Shown here in pieces: positions 22,350 to 31,739 of a DNA stretch of 64,000 nucleotides. This stretch comes from Lepiota brunneoincarnata (lineage: Eukaryota; Basidiomycota; Agaricomycetes; Agaricales; Agaricaceae), in NCBI GenBank assembly GCA_023014365.1, contig JAEBUN010000002.1, positions 496,001 through 560,000 of the forward strand. Direction: 5' to 3'. Positions within the stretch are counted from its first letter, which is position 1. Each line of letters opens with the position of its first letter. The position numbers and the translations under genes were made by a program. The notes below the pieces were generated by a model that did no database searches, had not been told where the DNA came from, and worked only from the letters and a program-made list of their open reading frames with translations.

Positions 22350-23750
22350 AGACCATAAATGATTTGGGAGCTTGTATCAGGGTGTGAAATTTCTCGGACG
22401 CTCCCTAATGCTGTGTCCTAATCGCGTCTCTAACACAGATGTGGATAATCTTTAACAGCGGATCGCGATACGGACCAAGGAACGAAGCTAATGAATAAGC
22501 CATTCCCTGGAGCCCCTAATTGTGATACTAGCAGGCCACGAGTTACCTCTCGCCGACTGCAGTGAATTTAGACAGGCGCGCCGCTTAAGTCGTATCCACG
22601 GACTCCATCGGTATTTAGCAATAGACCTAACGTACGTCATTGGAGTTAGGATGAAACGTGAGTCTACGAGAGAAAGAAAGAATGGGAATGGAACATCAGG
22701 ATCAGCCATTATTCGCGTTGGTCTTTGAAAGTTGTTCTACGGACTTGCTTCAATCTGGAACTATCGAACCCCGCCCTCCCGGAGCCGTGCACGCAAGCAT
22801 GGACATTAGCAGCTTAGGGAATTATCAATTATTCATCAAGTGAGCAGATGATGTGGGTCCGCTCTCAGCGCCTAAATAGAGCCTGACCCCAGTATGTACG
22901 GTATACTCAGAAATGGAATGCGCCCCTGTCGCTTCGGGTTGGACATGCCCGCAAGATATCACCTCAAGTTGGGCATGGCGTGAGACCGCCACGCGACTTT
23001 GCGGAAATGTGAAAGCAATTAGAAGCAGTTGAGGAAACTCAAAGCATGTGGCTCGCAGGAAATCTCCTTATCTGCTGGTTATCTTGAGCTGAAAGTCGCC
23101 CCAAACTGAGCCGCGTGCCATGGCACAAATCAAATAAACCAACTATGAAGTGTTGATACTAAGAGCTTCTCGGTCATCGCAGCCCCGCTTGAGATGGTGG
23201 TGCGGGTTGAATCTTAACTTGGTGTGTGCCTGGGGCGATCCCACTTCCTATGTCTACCGCGCGAAAAAGAGTAGGAAGGCCGAGCAGGAGGGTCACTTGC
23301 TGTGGATACCAAGCGAACCCTTATCCTGGCACTGAGCCCGTGTCAGGGCAGTAGCCGCGAAGCGCAACTCTCCTAGGGTTCTTGTAGACCAGTGTAGCAC
23401 TCATTCGCACGCACATAGGTCCCATAGTGCCTGTCTACCGGTCATTAGAGAGTAGCTAACGGATACACACTAGAATACCCGACACAGCTTCGACCCCTTC
23501 TCAGGAGGGACGTCCGGGCACTCCCTGCACACCCGTAATGTCGGGATGTGAATACCAGCCTTGCGATGCGAGGGGATCAATAGTTCAACTTTCCCCGGCG
23601 GGATAAGGGACACGGATCACCGTCTTGTCTTTTCTGGCCTCAAACACTCTGCGATGTGTTTCAACGAAAAGGTAGGGGATTCATGCGAGTAAGCAGAGTG
23701 GCCTTCTTGGGCTGCTGCTGGGGTAGCGGATCGTCGGCTTTGATAAAACC
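22350..23750. other. Spacer between peptide copies 1 and 2
   Basis: No exon chain or motif was recognised on either strand. Open frames are short and not shared with the other spacers. Confidence 0.4.
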
Positions 23751-24069
23751 CAAATTAGGAACAATAACCGGTCACGGCTCTGTACCTATCCCTGACTACC
23801 GCTCTTGAAGCTTGAAGAACGACCGCCCATATGAGCTTGTCTGAAGCACGGATCCGGGAAATACGCAAAGATGCATTTGATAACTCCCAACAATTGTGAT
23901 ATTCCAATCTACCAGTGTTCATCTTTCCACATTCGTCAAACGTCGCTTTCGTACAATGCATCAACAGGACCCGCCCCAACTGCTTCTAGTCCGACTAATG
24001 AGTAACCTACAAAGTCGAATCAGCAAGGTGCAAACTCGAATACAAGTAAAATTAAACTCGCCCCTATGC

Positions 24070-24243
24070 TCAGCGGGTAGACTCATCATTACCGGATGAA
24101 TCTTGGGATCCGCCGCCAAGCAGAGTCCCGACAATCGGTAAACCTCCAGTGAGGCCCGCAAGTTGAGGGGCAGGCATAGGAGCCGCCAGGGCAATTGTGC
24201 CGAAGAAGAGGGCGATGACGGGAGCGATGACGGCAATTTTCAT
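24070..24243 (-). CDS. Small secreted peptide, family A, copy 2
   Basis: 57 aa: signal peptide MKIAVIAPVIALFFGTIALA, then APMPAPQ, a spacer with TGGLPIVGTLLGGG, and an acidic Ser-rich tail ending D-E-S-T-R. It has the same architecture as the other three copies and no cysteines. The start is set at 24243 by alignment, although the frame is open further upstream. Predicted to be secreted with a mature chain of about 35-38 aa. Function unknown. Confidence 0.82.
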   Translation of the reverse strand: MKIAVIAPVIALFFGTIALAAPMPAPQLAGLTGGLPIVGTLLGGGSQDSSGNDESTR

Positions 24244-24372
24244 AATAATGAGTAGAAACACTCGTGTCGTCACTTTCAAAAAAAAAACAGTTGGAGTGTT
24301 GCGGGTAAAAAAAAAAACAAAGAACTCGAGTAGTGCGGCGAATTCTGAAGGTTTTAGAATGTTGAACAAGAG

Positions 24373-24381
24373 ATTTTTATA
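24373..24381 (-). promoter_or_regulatory. TATA box of peptide copy 2
   Basis: TATAAAAAT on the minus strand, 130 bp upstream of the start codon. Position and flanks are conserved with copies 1, 3 and 4. Confidence 0.6.
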
Positions 24382-24559
24382 CATCTTTAAGCAGCCCAGA
24401 GTTTAGTCCGTATGGATCCATGCGTTCTGTCTTGGCTGTTTTTCTATGCTTTCTGATACTTGTTGCGCTGCGTATGGCTAGCTATTCGACATACTGTCTC
24501 TAAAGCCGCACCATCTCCGATCTGAGCAGCTCAAAAATTGAGCTAGAACTCTGGGAGAA

Positions 24560-25400
24560 TTCCGTGAATGACTGGTCGATGTTTTGGAAGGTGATAAGTA
24601 TTGGGGGGGCGTTAAAGCTCCATCTGTATTGCCAAACTAGATCACTCGCGTATCGAAAACTATCTCAATCTAATCCGCATGTCATGGCACGAGTTAGATA
24701 GACCGACTATCAAGCACCGATGCTAAGTACCCACGAGGGCCAACCTTGGCTATGGCGGCTAAGCCCTTGTCCCAGGGATAAGGTATGCAGTAGCCACGAA
24801 CCACAACTCTCCTAGACTGCATGCCCCTCTATAACCCTTTTGAGCATTTTTTTTTTCAGGTTCACTGCGAGTTGATTACACCAGGTCATCCATCGATGAG
24901 CACACATTTGCATGTGCAGATGTATATAGCTCTTCCGGGAAATACGTTACGAATATATCAGGATACCCAAGGAACCTTCGACCGCCGGGGCCTTCCAACA
25001 TCCAGCAAGTGCTATCTGCGATTCTGTGGTGCAATAATACTGCCCCCCCCCAAAAAAAAACATGCCTGTGTTTTCCTGCCAGTGTTATCCGTGCGGCGGT
25101 GGCCCAACTCGAGACGGCAAACGCTTGGAATGTAGGTATCAGATACGAGAGTTCTGCCTTTGTAAACCGCATTGTCGAGCAGGAATATTTGGGATGCCAC
25201 ACAACATTACCTTGTCCCGCTTAGCCCGAAACTGCCCCGCCGCTTATTGTCTCAACGAAGAGAATGGGTTCCCGTGAATGATAGTGGCCATGCTGGCCAC
25301 ACACCTAATTGTCGAGCGGGAACGGCAGGTTATTCGGAACATGAGTCAGGGGGGCCTTCATTAATTTCCATCCCATAGATAAAAAGCCTAACAAGCCCGG
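24560..25400. other. Spacer between peptide copies 2 and 3
   Basis: Two overlapping open frames near 24821-25202, one per strand, lie here without introns, partners or recognisable motifs. I regard them as chance or relic. Poly-C and poly-A tracts near 25045 interrupt the region. Confidence 0.4.
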
Positions 25401-25734
25401 TCTCGGCTCCGATGTGCCTGGCCCTGACTATCGCTCCTGATAGGCAACCGCATCCACTAGTTTACTCTATCTGAGACTTAGAGCTCGCGAAATAAGCAAA
25501 CAGGCACTCAACGACTTCCAAATTTCATACATTTCAACCATACAGATGTTATACAGATATTCGTCTTTCCACGCTCGTCATATGTCAATATTTCGTACAC
25601 TGCATCAAAAGACTCGCTTCAACTGCTTCGGGTTCTAGTTTAACTCATGGGAAATCTAGGGGGGTTGGCGATGGAAATTGATCAGTACAGTGCAACCTCG
25701 GACACGAGGGGGGGGAATAAAGCTCACCTTGTGC

Positions 25735-25899
25735 TTAACGAGTAGACTCATCATCAGCATTGGCCGAGTCTTGGGCTCCGCCACCAAGCAGACCCCCGAC
25801 TAAGCTGAGGGCATCAAGCTGAGGGGCAGGCATAGGAGCCGCTAGGGCAATCGTGCCGAAGAAGAGGACAATGACGGGAGCGATGACGGCAATTTTCAT
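25735..25899 (-). CDS. Small secreted peptide, family A, copy 3
   Basis: 54 aa, the shortest copy: MKIAVIAPVIVLFFGTIALA, then APMPAPQ, an amphipathic stretch LDALSLVGGLLGGG, and an acidic tail ending D-D-E-S-T-R. The signal region differs from copy 2 by one residue, while the mature spacer differs strongly. No cysteines. Start placed at 25899 by alignment. Function unknown. Confidence 0.82.
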   Translation of the reverse strand: MKIAVIAPVIVLFFGTIALAAPMPAPQLDALSLVGGLLGGGAQDSANADDESTR

Positions 25900-26014
25900 A
25901 ATGGATAAAACACTAGCGTCGTTACTGTCAAAGCTGCTGGAGTGTTGCGGGGAAGCAAAGAATTCGAGTAGTGTGGCGAGTTCTGAAAGTTTTAGAATGG
26001 TGAACGAGAGAGAG

Positions 26015-26022
26015 ATTTTATA
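26015..26022 (-). promoter_or_regulatory. TATA box of peptide copy 3
   Basis: TATAAAAT on the minus strand, 116 bp upstream of the start codon, conserved among copies. Confidence 0.6.
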
Positions 26023-26219
26023 CATCTTTAAGCAATCCAGAGGCTGCCTCATATGCATCCATGTGTTCTCTCTTCCTTTTTTTTTTTTGGGTGACTCTCT
26101 GGTGCTTGGCGTGCTGTATGTGGCTAGCTATGCGACATACAGTGTCTAAAGCCGCACCAACTCCGATCTGAGCAACTCAGCTAGAACTGTGCGGAATTCC
26201 GTGAAGGACTGTCGAATTC

Positions 26220-27400
26220 TCTTCTTTTCTGGCTGGACAGGATACTCGCCGAAGCGGGCGCTTGGGTGATCTATCTTTAGCACAGATCGCGATACGGATC
26301 AAGGGACTGCTAATGAGCCACATCCCCCGCCGATTGCAGAGGAACTCACACTGATCCTATTCAGTCGTGCCAAGTTGGCAAAGGCACCTTTATGGGTTTG
26401 TGCAATCTCTGAACCATCCCAGTTTCGCTCACCGGCTCCGACGGAACAATTCAGAAGAGGAGAACATTGATAATCGCAAAATACGCTATCATAAATCAAG
26501 AGCCAAAACCGCACGATTTGAATTAAGTATGGCTCCCCGCTATAGCCCGCCACTGGTAGCAGTTCTGAGCTTGGTACATGAGATATGGGCGTGGAGTTTG
26601 GCGTAACCTTGGGTTGACCGTCCCGAGGTGCACGCAGCGGGAGGAAATCGGGCCAAATCTGAGTGAATACGTCAGGCCGACTGCATCAAATGGAATTCAT
26701 CACAGGCGCTTTAGCGATTCTCATGACTGTGTTCGATATGCACTGAGACAGCTACCGGGGCCTTCCATTAGGCGTGCTCAACAGCTGCCGGCACCAAGTC
26801 TCATGCTTTCGATCAAATTCTTCAGACATCATCCCTGGTTCTCCAGCGGGACATGTACCAAACTTGTATTCACAGAGCCAGATTCACGAGCAATGATTAA
26901 CAATCACCCGCGTAGGGGCAAATGCAGGGAGATGTCACTGAGTCCGCCCGGGAATAACCGAAGTATTTGGAGAGAAATCAAATATTACAATCACCTATCT
27001 GTAATCGTTGTGGTTATGACTAAACAGTATCAGGAATTCCAGACAGCACCCTCAGCTGCTGGTCGCATCATTCCAAAGTTCTTCCCGGAATGTGCATGTA
27101 CCCAAGACCCCCCGCGTGAGAGAGGGGCAGGAGATTACTCTCACCCTGCGACTCCGCCGGGGGCCATGTTAGACCGCACCACAGATCCCCTGGATCCCAA
27201 CACGGCGGGCCAACTAATCACCCCCCTCCGGAGTATATAATTCGAAAAAAAATATGGTGCTTCTTGGCTTCGGCTCCCATGGCGTTGAGCGAGCGAGAGT
27301 GGCAAGTTGGGAATGTCTGCACTTGGCTGCCAACGACCAGCAGGCTGAGATACAGCATCGTCTCGTAATTGTATTTTGTACAATAATGAAGCTTATTTTG
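26220..27400. other. Spacer between peptide copies 3 and 4
   Basis: Contains a 220-codon plus-strand open frame at 26578-27240, the longest in the island not assigned to a gene. It has mixed composition, no recognisable domain and no splice partners. A TATA-like stretch follows at about 27234. I cannot support it as a gene. Confidence 0.35.
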
Positions 27401-27691
27401 GTAGACCCGACGTCACTCGGTACCTGGCCCTGACTTTTCACTAGTAGCGAACAATTCCCTTTATTGGTTCCCGCACCCGTGTACCTGTAATCGACTCGGA
27501 GCCCCGGGAAGAAGCACTTATACAACTGCTAGCTCGTGAATAGAGAGTCAGATTTCATTCATACAAAACGTTACACAAGTATTCGTCTTTCCACGTTCTA
27601 TTTCGTACAATACATCAAAAACTCGCTTCAATCATTGTGATTCTAGCCCCAAATTCCCGTACGGCAAGAGGGGGACAAGCTGTGGGGAATC

Positions 27692-27706
27692 GGGGGGGGG
27701 GGGGGG
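27692..27706 (+). repeat. Poly-G tract (15 bases)
   Basis: Homopolymer downstream of peptide copy 4; absent from the other three copies. Confidence 0.9.
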
Positions 27707-27772
27707 TCAGGACATTAGCAAACTCGAATACGAGAGGGGAAGGGGAAAGAAAGCTCGCCTTGGTAGGATATT

Positions 27773-27955
27773 TCAACGGGTGGCCTCATCCTGTTCATCG
27801 GCTGTGGGTGGGGGAGATCCGCCACCACCGAGCAGACCCCCGACACCCGGCACGCTGGCAAGAAGGGCATCAACTTGAGGGGCGGGCATAGGAGCCGCCA
27901 GGGCAATAGTGCCGAACAAGAGGGCGATGACGGGAGCGATGACGGCAAATTTCAT
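27773..27955 (-). CDS. Small secreted peptide, family A, copy 4
   Basis: 60 aa: MKFAVIAPVIALLFGTIALA, APMPAPQ, amphipathic VDALLASVPGVGGLLGGGG, then a Pro-rich acidic tail ending D-E-A-T-R. All family hallmarks are present and there are no cysteines. The mature chain is about 38-40 aa. Function unknown. Confidence 0.83.
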   Translation of the reverse strand: MKFAVIAPVIALLFGTIALAAPMPAPQVDALLASVPGVGGLLGGGGSPPPTADEQDEATR

Positions 27956-28070
27956 AATGAATAAAAAACGCTAGTGTCGTGAGTGTAAAGGTTGTTGTAG
28001 CGTCGCGAGGGGGACAGAAGAACTCGGAGTGAGGTTGAATTCTGAAAATCCAGAGGGCTTGAACGAGAGG

Positions 28071-28078
28071 ATTTTATA
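28071..28078 (-). promoter_or_regulatory. TATA box of peptide copy 4
   Basis: TATAAAAT on the minus strand, 116 bp upstream of the start codon; same context as in the other copies. Confidence 0.6.
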
Positions 28079-28802
28079 CACCTTCAGTTGACCCAGAGTT
28101 TGACCCATAGGCCCTCCATGCACTCTGCCATCCCTTGGTGGTGCCCTTGTTTTGCTGCGTATTTCCCGGGACCCGGTGTGTTGCGTGTGGGCTGGCTCAA
28201 GATCTCTCTAAACCCGCACCAACTCCGGTCTGCGTAGCCCAGAAATGAGCTAGAACACTTTGACGGAAGTCCTTGAACGCGCTGTGGATGTTTTGGAAGT
28301 CAACATTGGGAGGATAAGGGTTCTTTCGCTGGAAGCGTGCTCGCTAAGGCGGTGTTTCAATGGCATATCTTACCCCGCTAGATATGAATGATGCGAGAAC
28401 TATTTTTAGAAACGCTTGTGGTTCAGGGAAGAGTCGCAATGATACCCACATAACATCTAGAAGGGACAGCTCATTTCCTGAGGGCCTCTAATTGGGGTAG
28501 TAGTAAGAAGAGTCGGGTTATCTCTCGCCGGTTGCAGTGTTTGGCTTCAAACGGCGCGCGCCAGCATTAACTTGATCAAATAGTACATTTCATGGGTTCG
28601 TATCGAGATTTACAAATTTACGGCGACAAACAAAGAAAAGAAGGCAGTTGGGGACTATGAAAGCGAAACTCGTATCAGAGATCAACTACAGTGTCTTTCC
28701 TGATAGGACAATAGCAATTCAGTTCCTAATTGATAACAAAACCGGCAGTTCTATACTCCCGGAGTGAGCACGGGTTGGGAACGCTGGAACAAGTAGAGAG
28801 CC

Positions 28803-29225
28803 TCACCATGTATCAGGAGCCGGGATGACCCCCAGATCAGACAGCACCGCGCTAGGGAATGTGAGTCGATCGAGCTGGCGTCTCTCAGTCCCCGTTTCTG
28901 AATCGTCCGCCGTGTTGGCATCGTCAGCATCACTTCCGGGGCCAAATATATCAGCGGCCGTCTCCCTGAGAACAGCAAACGCGGGAGATCTGGTCATGTC
29001 CCCGAGCGCAGCGACGTCACCCTTCAGCTGTGGAATCTGGCGAGTGACGGGATTGTTGTCGAGGTTTCCGGTTGCTCCGAGAGTGAGGGCATGGGACGCA
29101 GGAAGCTCCTGTGCTTCAGTCCGAGCAACGGGGCTCGCCCTCGCAAGCGGAGTGAATGGTGTAGGTGGTATACCGAGTGCTAGGAGGCAGAAGGTGAGGG
29201 AGGTGATTTTGCCTAAGCGAATCAT
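28803..29225 (-). CDS. Small secreted protein, family B, copy 1 (long form)
   Basis: 140 aa from MIRLGKITSLTFCLLALG, a signal peptide ending near A-R-A-S-P. A long propeptide-like middle region rich in Ala, Asp and Thr follows. The C-terminal block is ERRQLDRLTF, then S-A-V-L-S-D-L-G-V-I-P-A-P and a short end. The E-R-R-Q-L / D-L-G-x-I-P-x-P block is shared with the copies at 31.5 kb and 30.0 kb. A dibasic R-R before Q-L could be a Kex2-type cleavage site releasing a C-terminal peptide of about 25 aa. A GTGAGG after the last codons could be a splice donor, so the C-terminus may continue. Confidence 0.65.
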   Translation of the reverse strand: MIRLGKITSLTFCLLALGIPPTPFTPLARASPVARTEAQELPASHALTLGATGNLDNNPVTRQIPQLKGDVAALGDMTRSPAFAVLRETAADIFGPGSDADDANTADDSETGTERRQLDRLTFPSAVLSDLGVIPAPDTW

Positions 29226-29299
29226 CGAAAGCTGGGCAATGGTCGTCTCTGGACGGAACACACATGCTTTACTCTGGCTTTTGTACTTCTTCTTCCATG

Positions 29300-29930
29300 T
29301 CACAGATGCACCACTTCGTGCACGGCAGGCGCCAGACTATAAATATTGAACTGTTCAGGCTTTCAGGCATCTCATGCCGATTGCGCTCGAAAAAGGCCGT
29401 TGGGAACACATGGACCGGCATTGTCAAATGCTCTGAGATAAGCAAGCCGACCCCGGGGTCAGAGATTTGACTTTGGATGGATCGTTGAGCCCTATTTTTG
29501 CGTGCGTGTAAGTATAGGACTCTTCACGAAGTCCTCTGGGTTGTTTATCCACTTAATCGCCAGGATGTCTAGCGTTGGATGGTTTGGTTAGCCTACCTTA
29601 CCTACAGAGTCCCAAGCGCCCGCCTGCTCAACTCAGGGTTTTCTGTCGCGTCATGTGACCCGTATTCGTCCTATGGAGGCTTCAATCCGACGTTGAAATA
29701 TCAACACAGATGAATTTAGAGTAGTGTAAAGTCGTTAAAATAGTAGTTAAGCAAAGAGAGTGAGGAAGAAATAAGTGAAAAACTCATATCAAAAGTCCGT
29801 CCCCCGGATTCCCTCATCGTTCTCCACTCAGCCACCCCGTAAACCACTCCCCCTCCCTGGTAATCTCGCTTTGGTGAGTTAGTAGTCCTGTTGCAGAAAA
29901 TATCGGTTTCAAAATCTTCAGCAGGCGAAA
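29300..29930. other. Spacer in secreted-protein family B cluster
   Basis: Promoter-side sequence of family B copy 1 (a GGCTTTTGTACTT element near 29278 is shared with the other two copies) followed by unassigned sequence. No gene seen. Confidence 0.4.
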
Positions 29931-29947
29931 GAAAATCGTCTTACTAG

Positions 29948-30255
29948 TCATCAGAAGGAGGAGCAGGGAGCAGGAGGGGGGGCGAGGCCCAAATCTTGCT
30001 CAAGTGCACTAACCCAAGAAAATTTTAGGGAGGAAGGCTTGGCGGCGTTCGCGCTGGTTTTGGGGCGCATCCGGGGTGGGTGAGGGAGCATAGTTCCAGT
30101 AGTGCAAGTGCAGCAGCAGTCGGTAGGAAGATGCTGGCTAGCTTGAATCTGAGAGATAGGGTGCTGCTTCGTGCGAGCAAAGCAAGCGGTGCGTGTGGTG
30201 CGCTGAATCCTATGAAAAAGAGAAAGAGGGCGAGCATCTTTATTGAGTAGGCCAT
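29948..30255 (-). pseudogene. Broken copy of secreted family B
   Basis: Starts MAYSIKMLALFLFFIGFSA, matching the MARSTTMISLSLFLIGFGA start of the intact copy at 31.7 kb, including the upstream GGCTTTTTGTACTT element and GACGGCAT box. After about 30 codons the frame is lost. Further down, remnants of R-R-Q and of A-L-E-Q-D-L-G followed by A-P-P-P-A-P lie in different frames. At least two frame changes are needed to connect them, and I see no suitable introns. It is best read as a pseudogene, with the caveat that single-base insertions affect many genes here. Confidence 0.6.
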
Positions 30256-30299
30256 TGGAAAGAAGAGGGTTGCAGCGATAGTCGCTCGTCTATGAAGCG

Positions 30300-31500
30300 G
30301 TGGTTCACTGTATTCAACACTTTAGCATGGCTTTTTGTACTTTCTCTTGGTTGACGGCATGGAACCTATCGCCGCATCTACCAAAATGCCAAACCATAAC
30401 CAGCGAGCACTAGTCGCGTTCGATTTTCGATTACGATAGTTTCGGCTGTCTAGAGTTCAAGAACTCGACGAGTCAAAGTAAATACTCATCTTACGGGGCG
30501 TCACGTGCGGGAACGAAGCGGAGGAGGAAGGGGAACGGGCCCGACTCGTAGACAAGCCAATAAATCGACTCCGCGAATCAGACTGGCTTTGTGATATAGC
30601 CAGGGTGGGGTGGAAAAGCAAGTCCCCAGGGATGGGTGAAAGAGTACCAACTGGCGAGTCTCGGGTGTCCAGTTCCGCCAGTGGGTTCCCATTCCCACAG
30701 CCGGGTCCGTTGTCGGGGTTAGTCCTTCCGCCGCCAAGGAGCCTATACAACAGAAGAGGCCACCGTGTTGCTGTCTGAGGATTGGACTGGTCCTTGGAGG
30801 TATTGGGAACGGATGATACTAGCAGTACTCACCTACCAGCAAGAAGACCAGTGGCGAGGAAGCTTGTCCCGGTCGAGCAGGACGTCCCAACCAAGCCTGA
30901 AATGGCACACTCTGACCGACACATTACAGGCTCGAGAGAAATGCTCGTGTCCCTTCGTATCCTCTTCCACGGGGCACGTACGGCAAGTTATGATGAACAT
31001 GCGGCAGTCCAAGCTCCGAGCGCCGAGCTGCACACGCTCGACGTTGCGGCTGCGCTGGCAGGAAGGCATTCACACCCCAAGGCTTTTGGCATTGTCACCT
31101 TCACGTCCAGGCTGCTCCTGAAGATCAGCAAGCCAGCTTCCGATCCACGATCGGAGGCTTCCGGGGGTGGTGCATGCGAACCCACTGAGTGGTCTATCTT
31201 GCACCTTCACACTTAGTCTAGTTAGCCCTTGAAAAAGTTGGCCGGGTAAACCCAAGATCATCCAAAACATCCAGAGCAGCCAGTGGGATTAAAGTAGATG
31301 CATTCAAAGTAACATAAAAGCGCACAAAGGAGCGTCGGCTATATGGCGAGTGTCTGAATCAAGAGTGCTCTATGGAAGGGATACAAGCCAAAAGCTGATA
31401 TAACAAAATTGTCATTGTGTCCATCGGTAACCGTGGTGCGACAGCCCCCCCCCTTCTCGGAAAGATGCAATAATCCTATTGCACACAAGATTAGCCTCAG
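30300..31500. other. Unassigned spacer within family B cluster
   Basis: Overlapping open frames on both strands (for example 30782-31216 plus and 30457-30750 minus) without recognisable motifs or supported splicing. Relics of a further gene are possible. Confidence 0.35.
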
Positions 31501-31526
31501 GGACCCCAGACAAAATAATTGACTTA

Positions 31527-31727
31527 CTATCCATCCTCTGGGGCGGGTGGTGGGGGAATGATACCCAAGTCTTGTTCGAGGGCTGGGATAAACGTAAAAT
31601 CACTGAGTTGGCGAGGCTCGGGTTGGGAGACAGGTGCTGCTTGCGCAAGCAAGGTAGATGGTGCGAGTAGTGCACCAAATCCTATGAGAAAGAGGGAGAG
31701 AGAGATCATTGTTGTTGAGCGAGCCAT
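31527..31727 (-). CDS. Small secreted protein, family B, copy 3 (short form)
   Basis: 66 aa, intact. The signal peptide is MARSTTMISLSLFLIGFGAL with cleavage near A-Q-A-A-P. A short spacer ends in E-P-R, then QLSDFTFIPALEQDLGIIPP and a Pro-rich acidic end (A-P-E-D-G). It lacks the long middle region of the copy at 28.8 kb, yet shares R-Q-L at the same point before the C-terminal block. No cysteines. Function unknown; an extracellular peptide or propeptide is the simplest reading. Confidence 0.72.
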   Translation of the reverse strand: MARSTTMISLSLFLIGFGALLAPSTLLAQAAPVSQPEPRQLSDFTFIPALEQDLGIIPPPPAPEDG

Positions 31728-31739
31728 TGGGGGGGTAAA

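Larger units (their letters stand above)
21500..22350 (-). repeat. Secreted-peptide tandem unit, copy 1
   Basis: First of four homologous segments. Shared blocks, read on the minus strand: an upstream block with CCGCACCAACTCCG and AATGAGCTAGAA, a TATA-containing promoter, the peptide ORF, a conserved downstream element close to GCATTGTACGAA, and a distal block around CTGACTATCGCTCC (plus strand). Spacing between copies is roughly 1.6-2.2 kb. The boundaries are approximate; the segments diverge strongly between the shared blocks. Confidence 0.6.
23750..24560 (-). repeat. Secreted-peptide tandem unit, copy 2
   Basis: Second copy with the same block order: distal CTGACTACCGCTC block, downstream GATGCATTGTACGAA element, peptide ORF, TATA promoter, and the upstream block containing GAGCTAGAA. 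The 5' leader has acquired A/T homopolymers absent from the other copies. Boundaries approximate. Confidence 0.6.
25400..26220 (-). repeat. Secreted-peptide tandem unit, copy 3
   Basis: Third copy, with all shared blocks present and the clearest similarity to copy 2. Downstream of the stop, AAG followed by GTGAGC could be the donor of a 3'-UTR intron; copy 1 has GTAAGC at the same place. Boundaries approximate. Confidence 0.6.
27400..28280 (-). repeat. Secreted-peptide tandem unit, copy 4
   Basis: Fourth copy with all shared blocks. A run of fifteen G (27692-27706) sits in the downstream part and is not shared with the other copies. Boundaries approximate. Confidence 0.6.

Noticed and set aside
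26578..27240. 220-codon plus-strand open frame in the peptide island
   Set aside because: No recognisable domain, no conserved start context, no introns in an intron-rich genome and no counterpart in the other repeat spacers.
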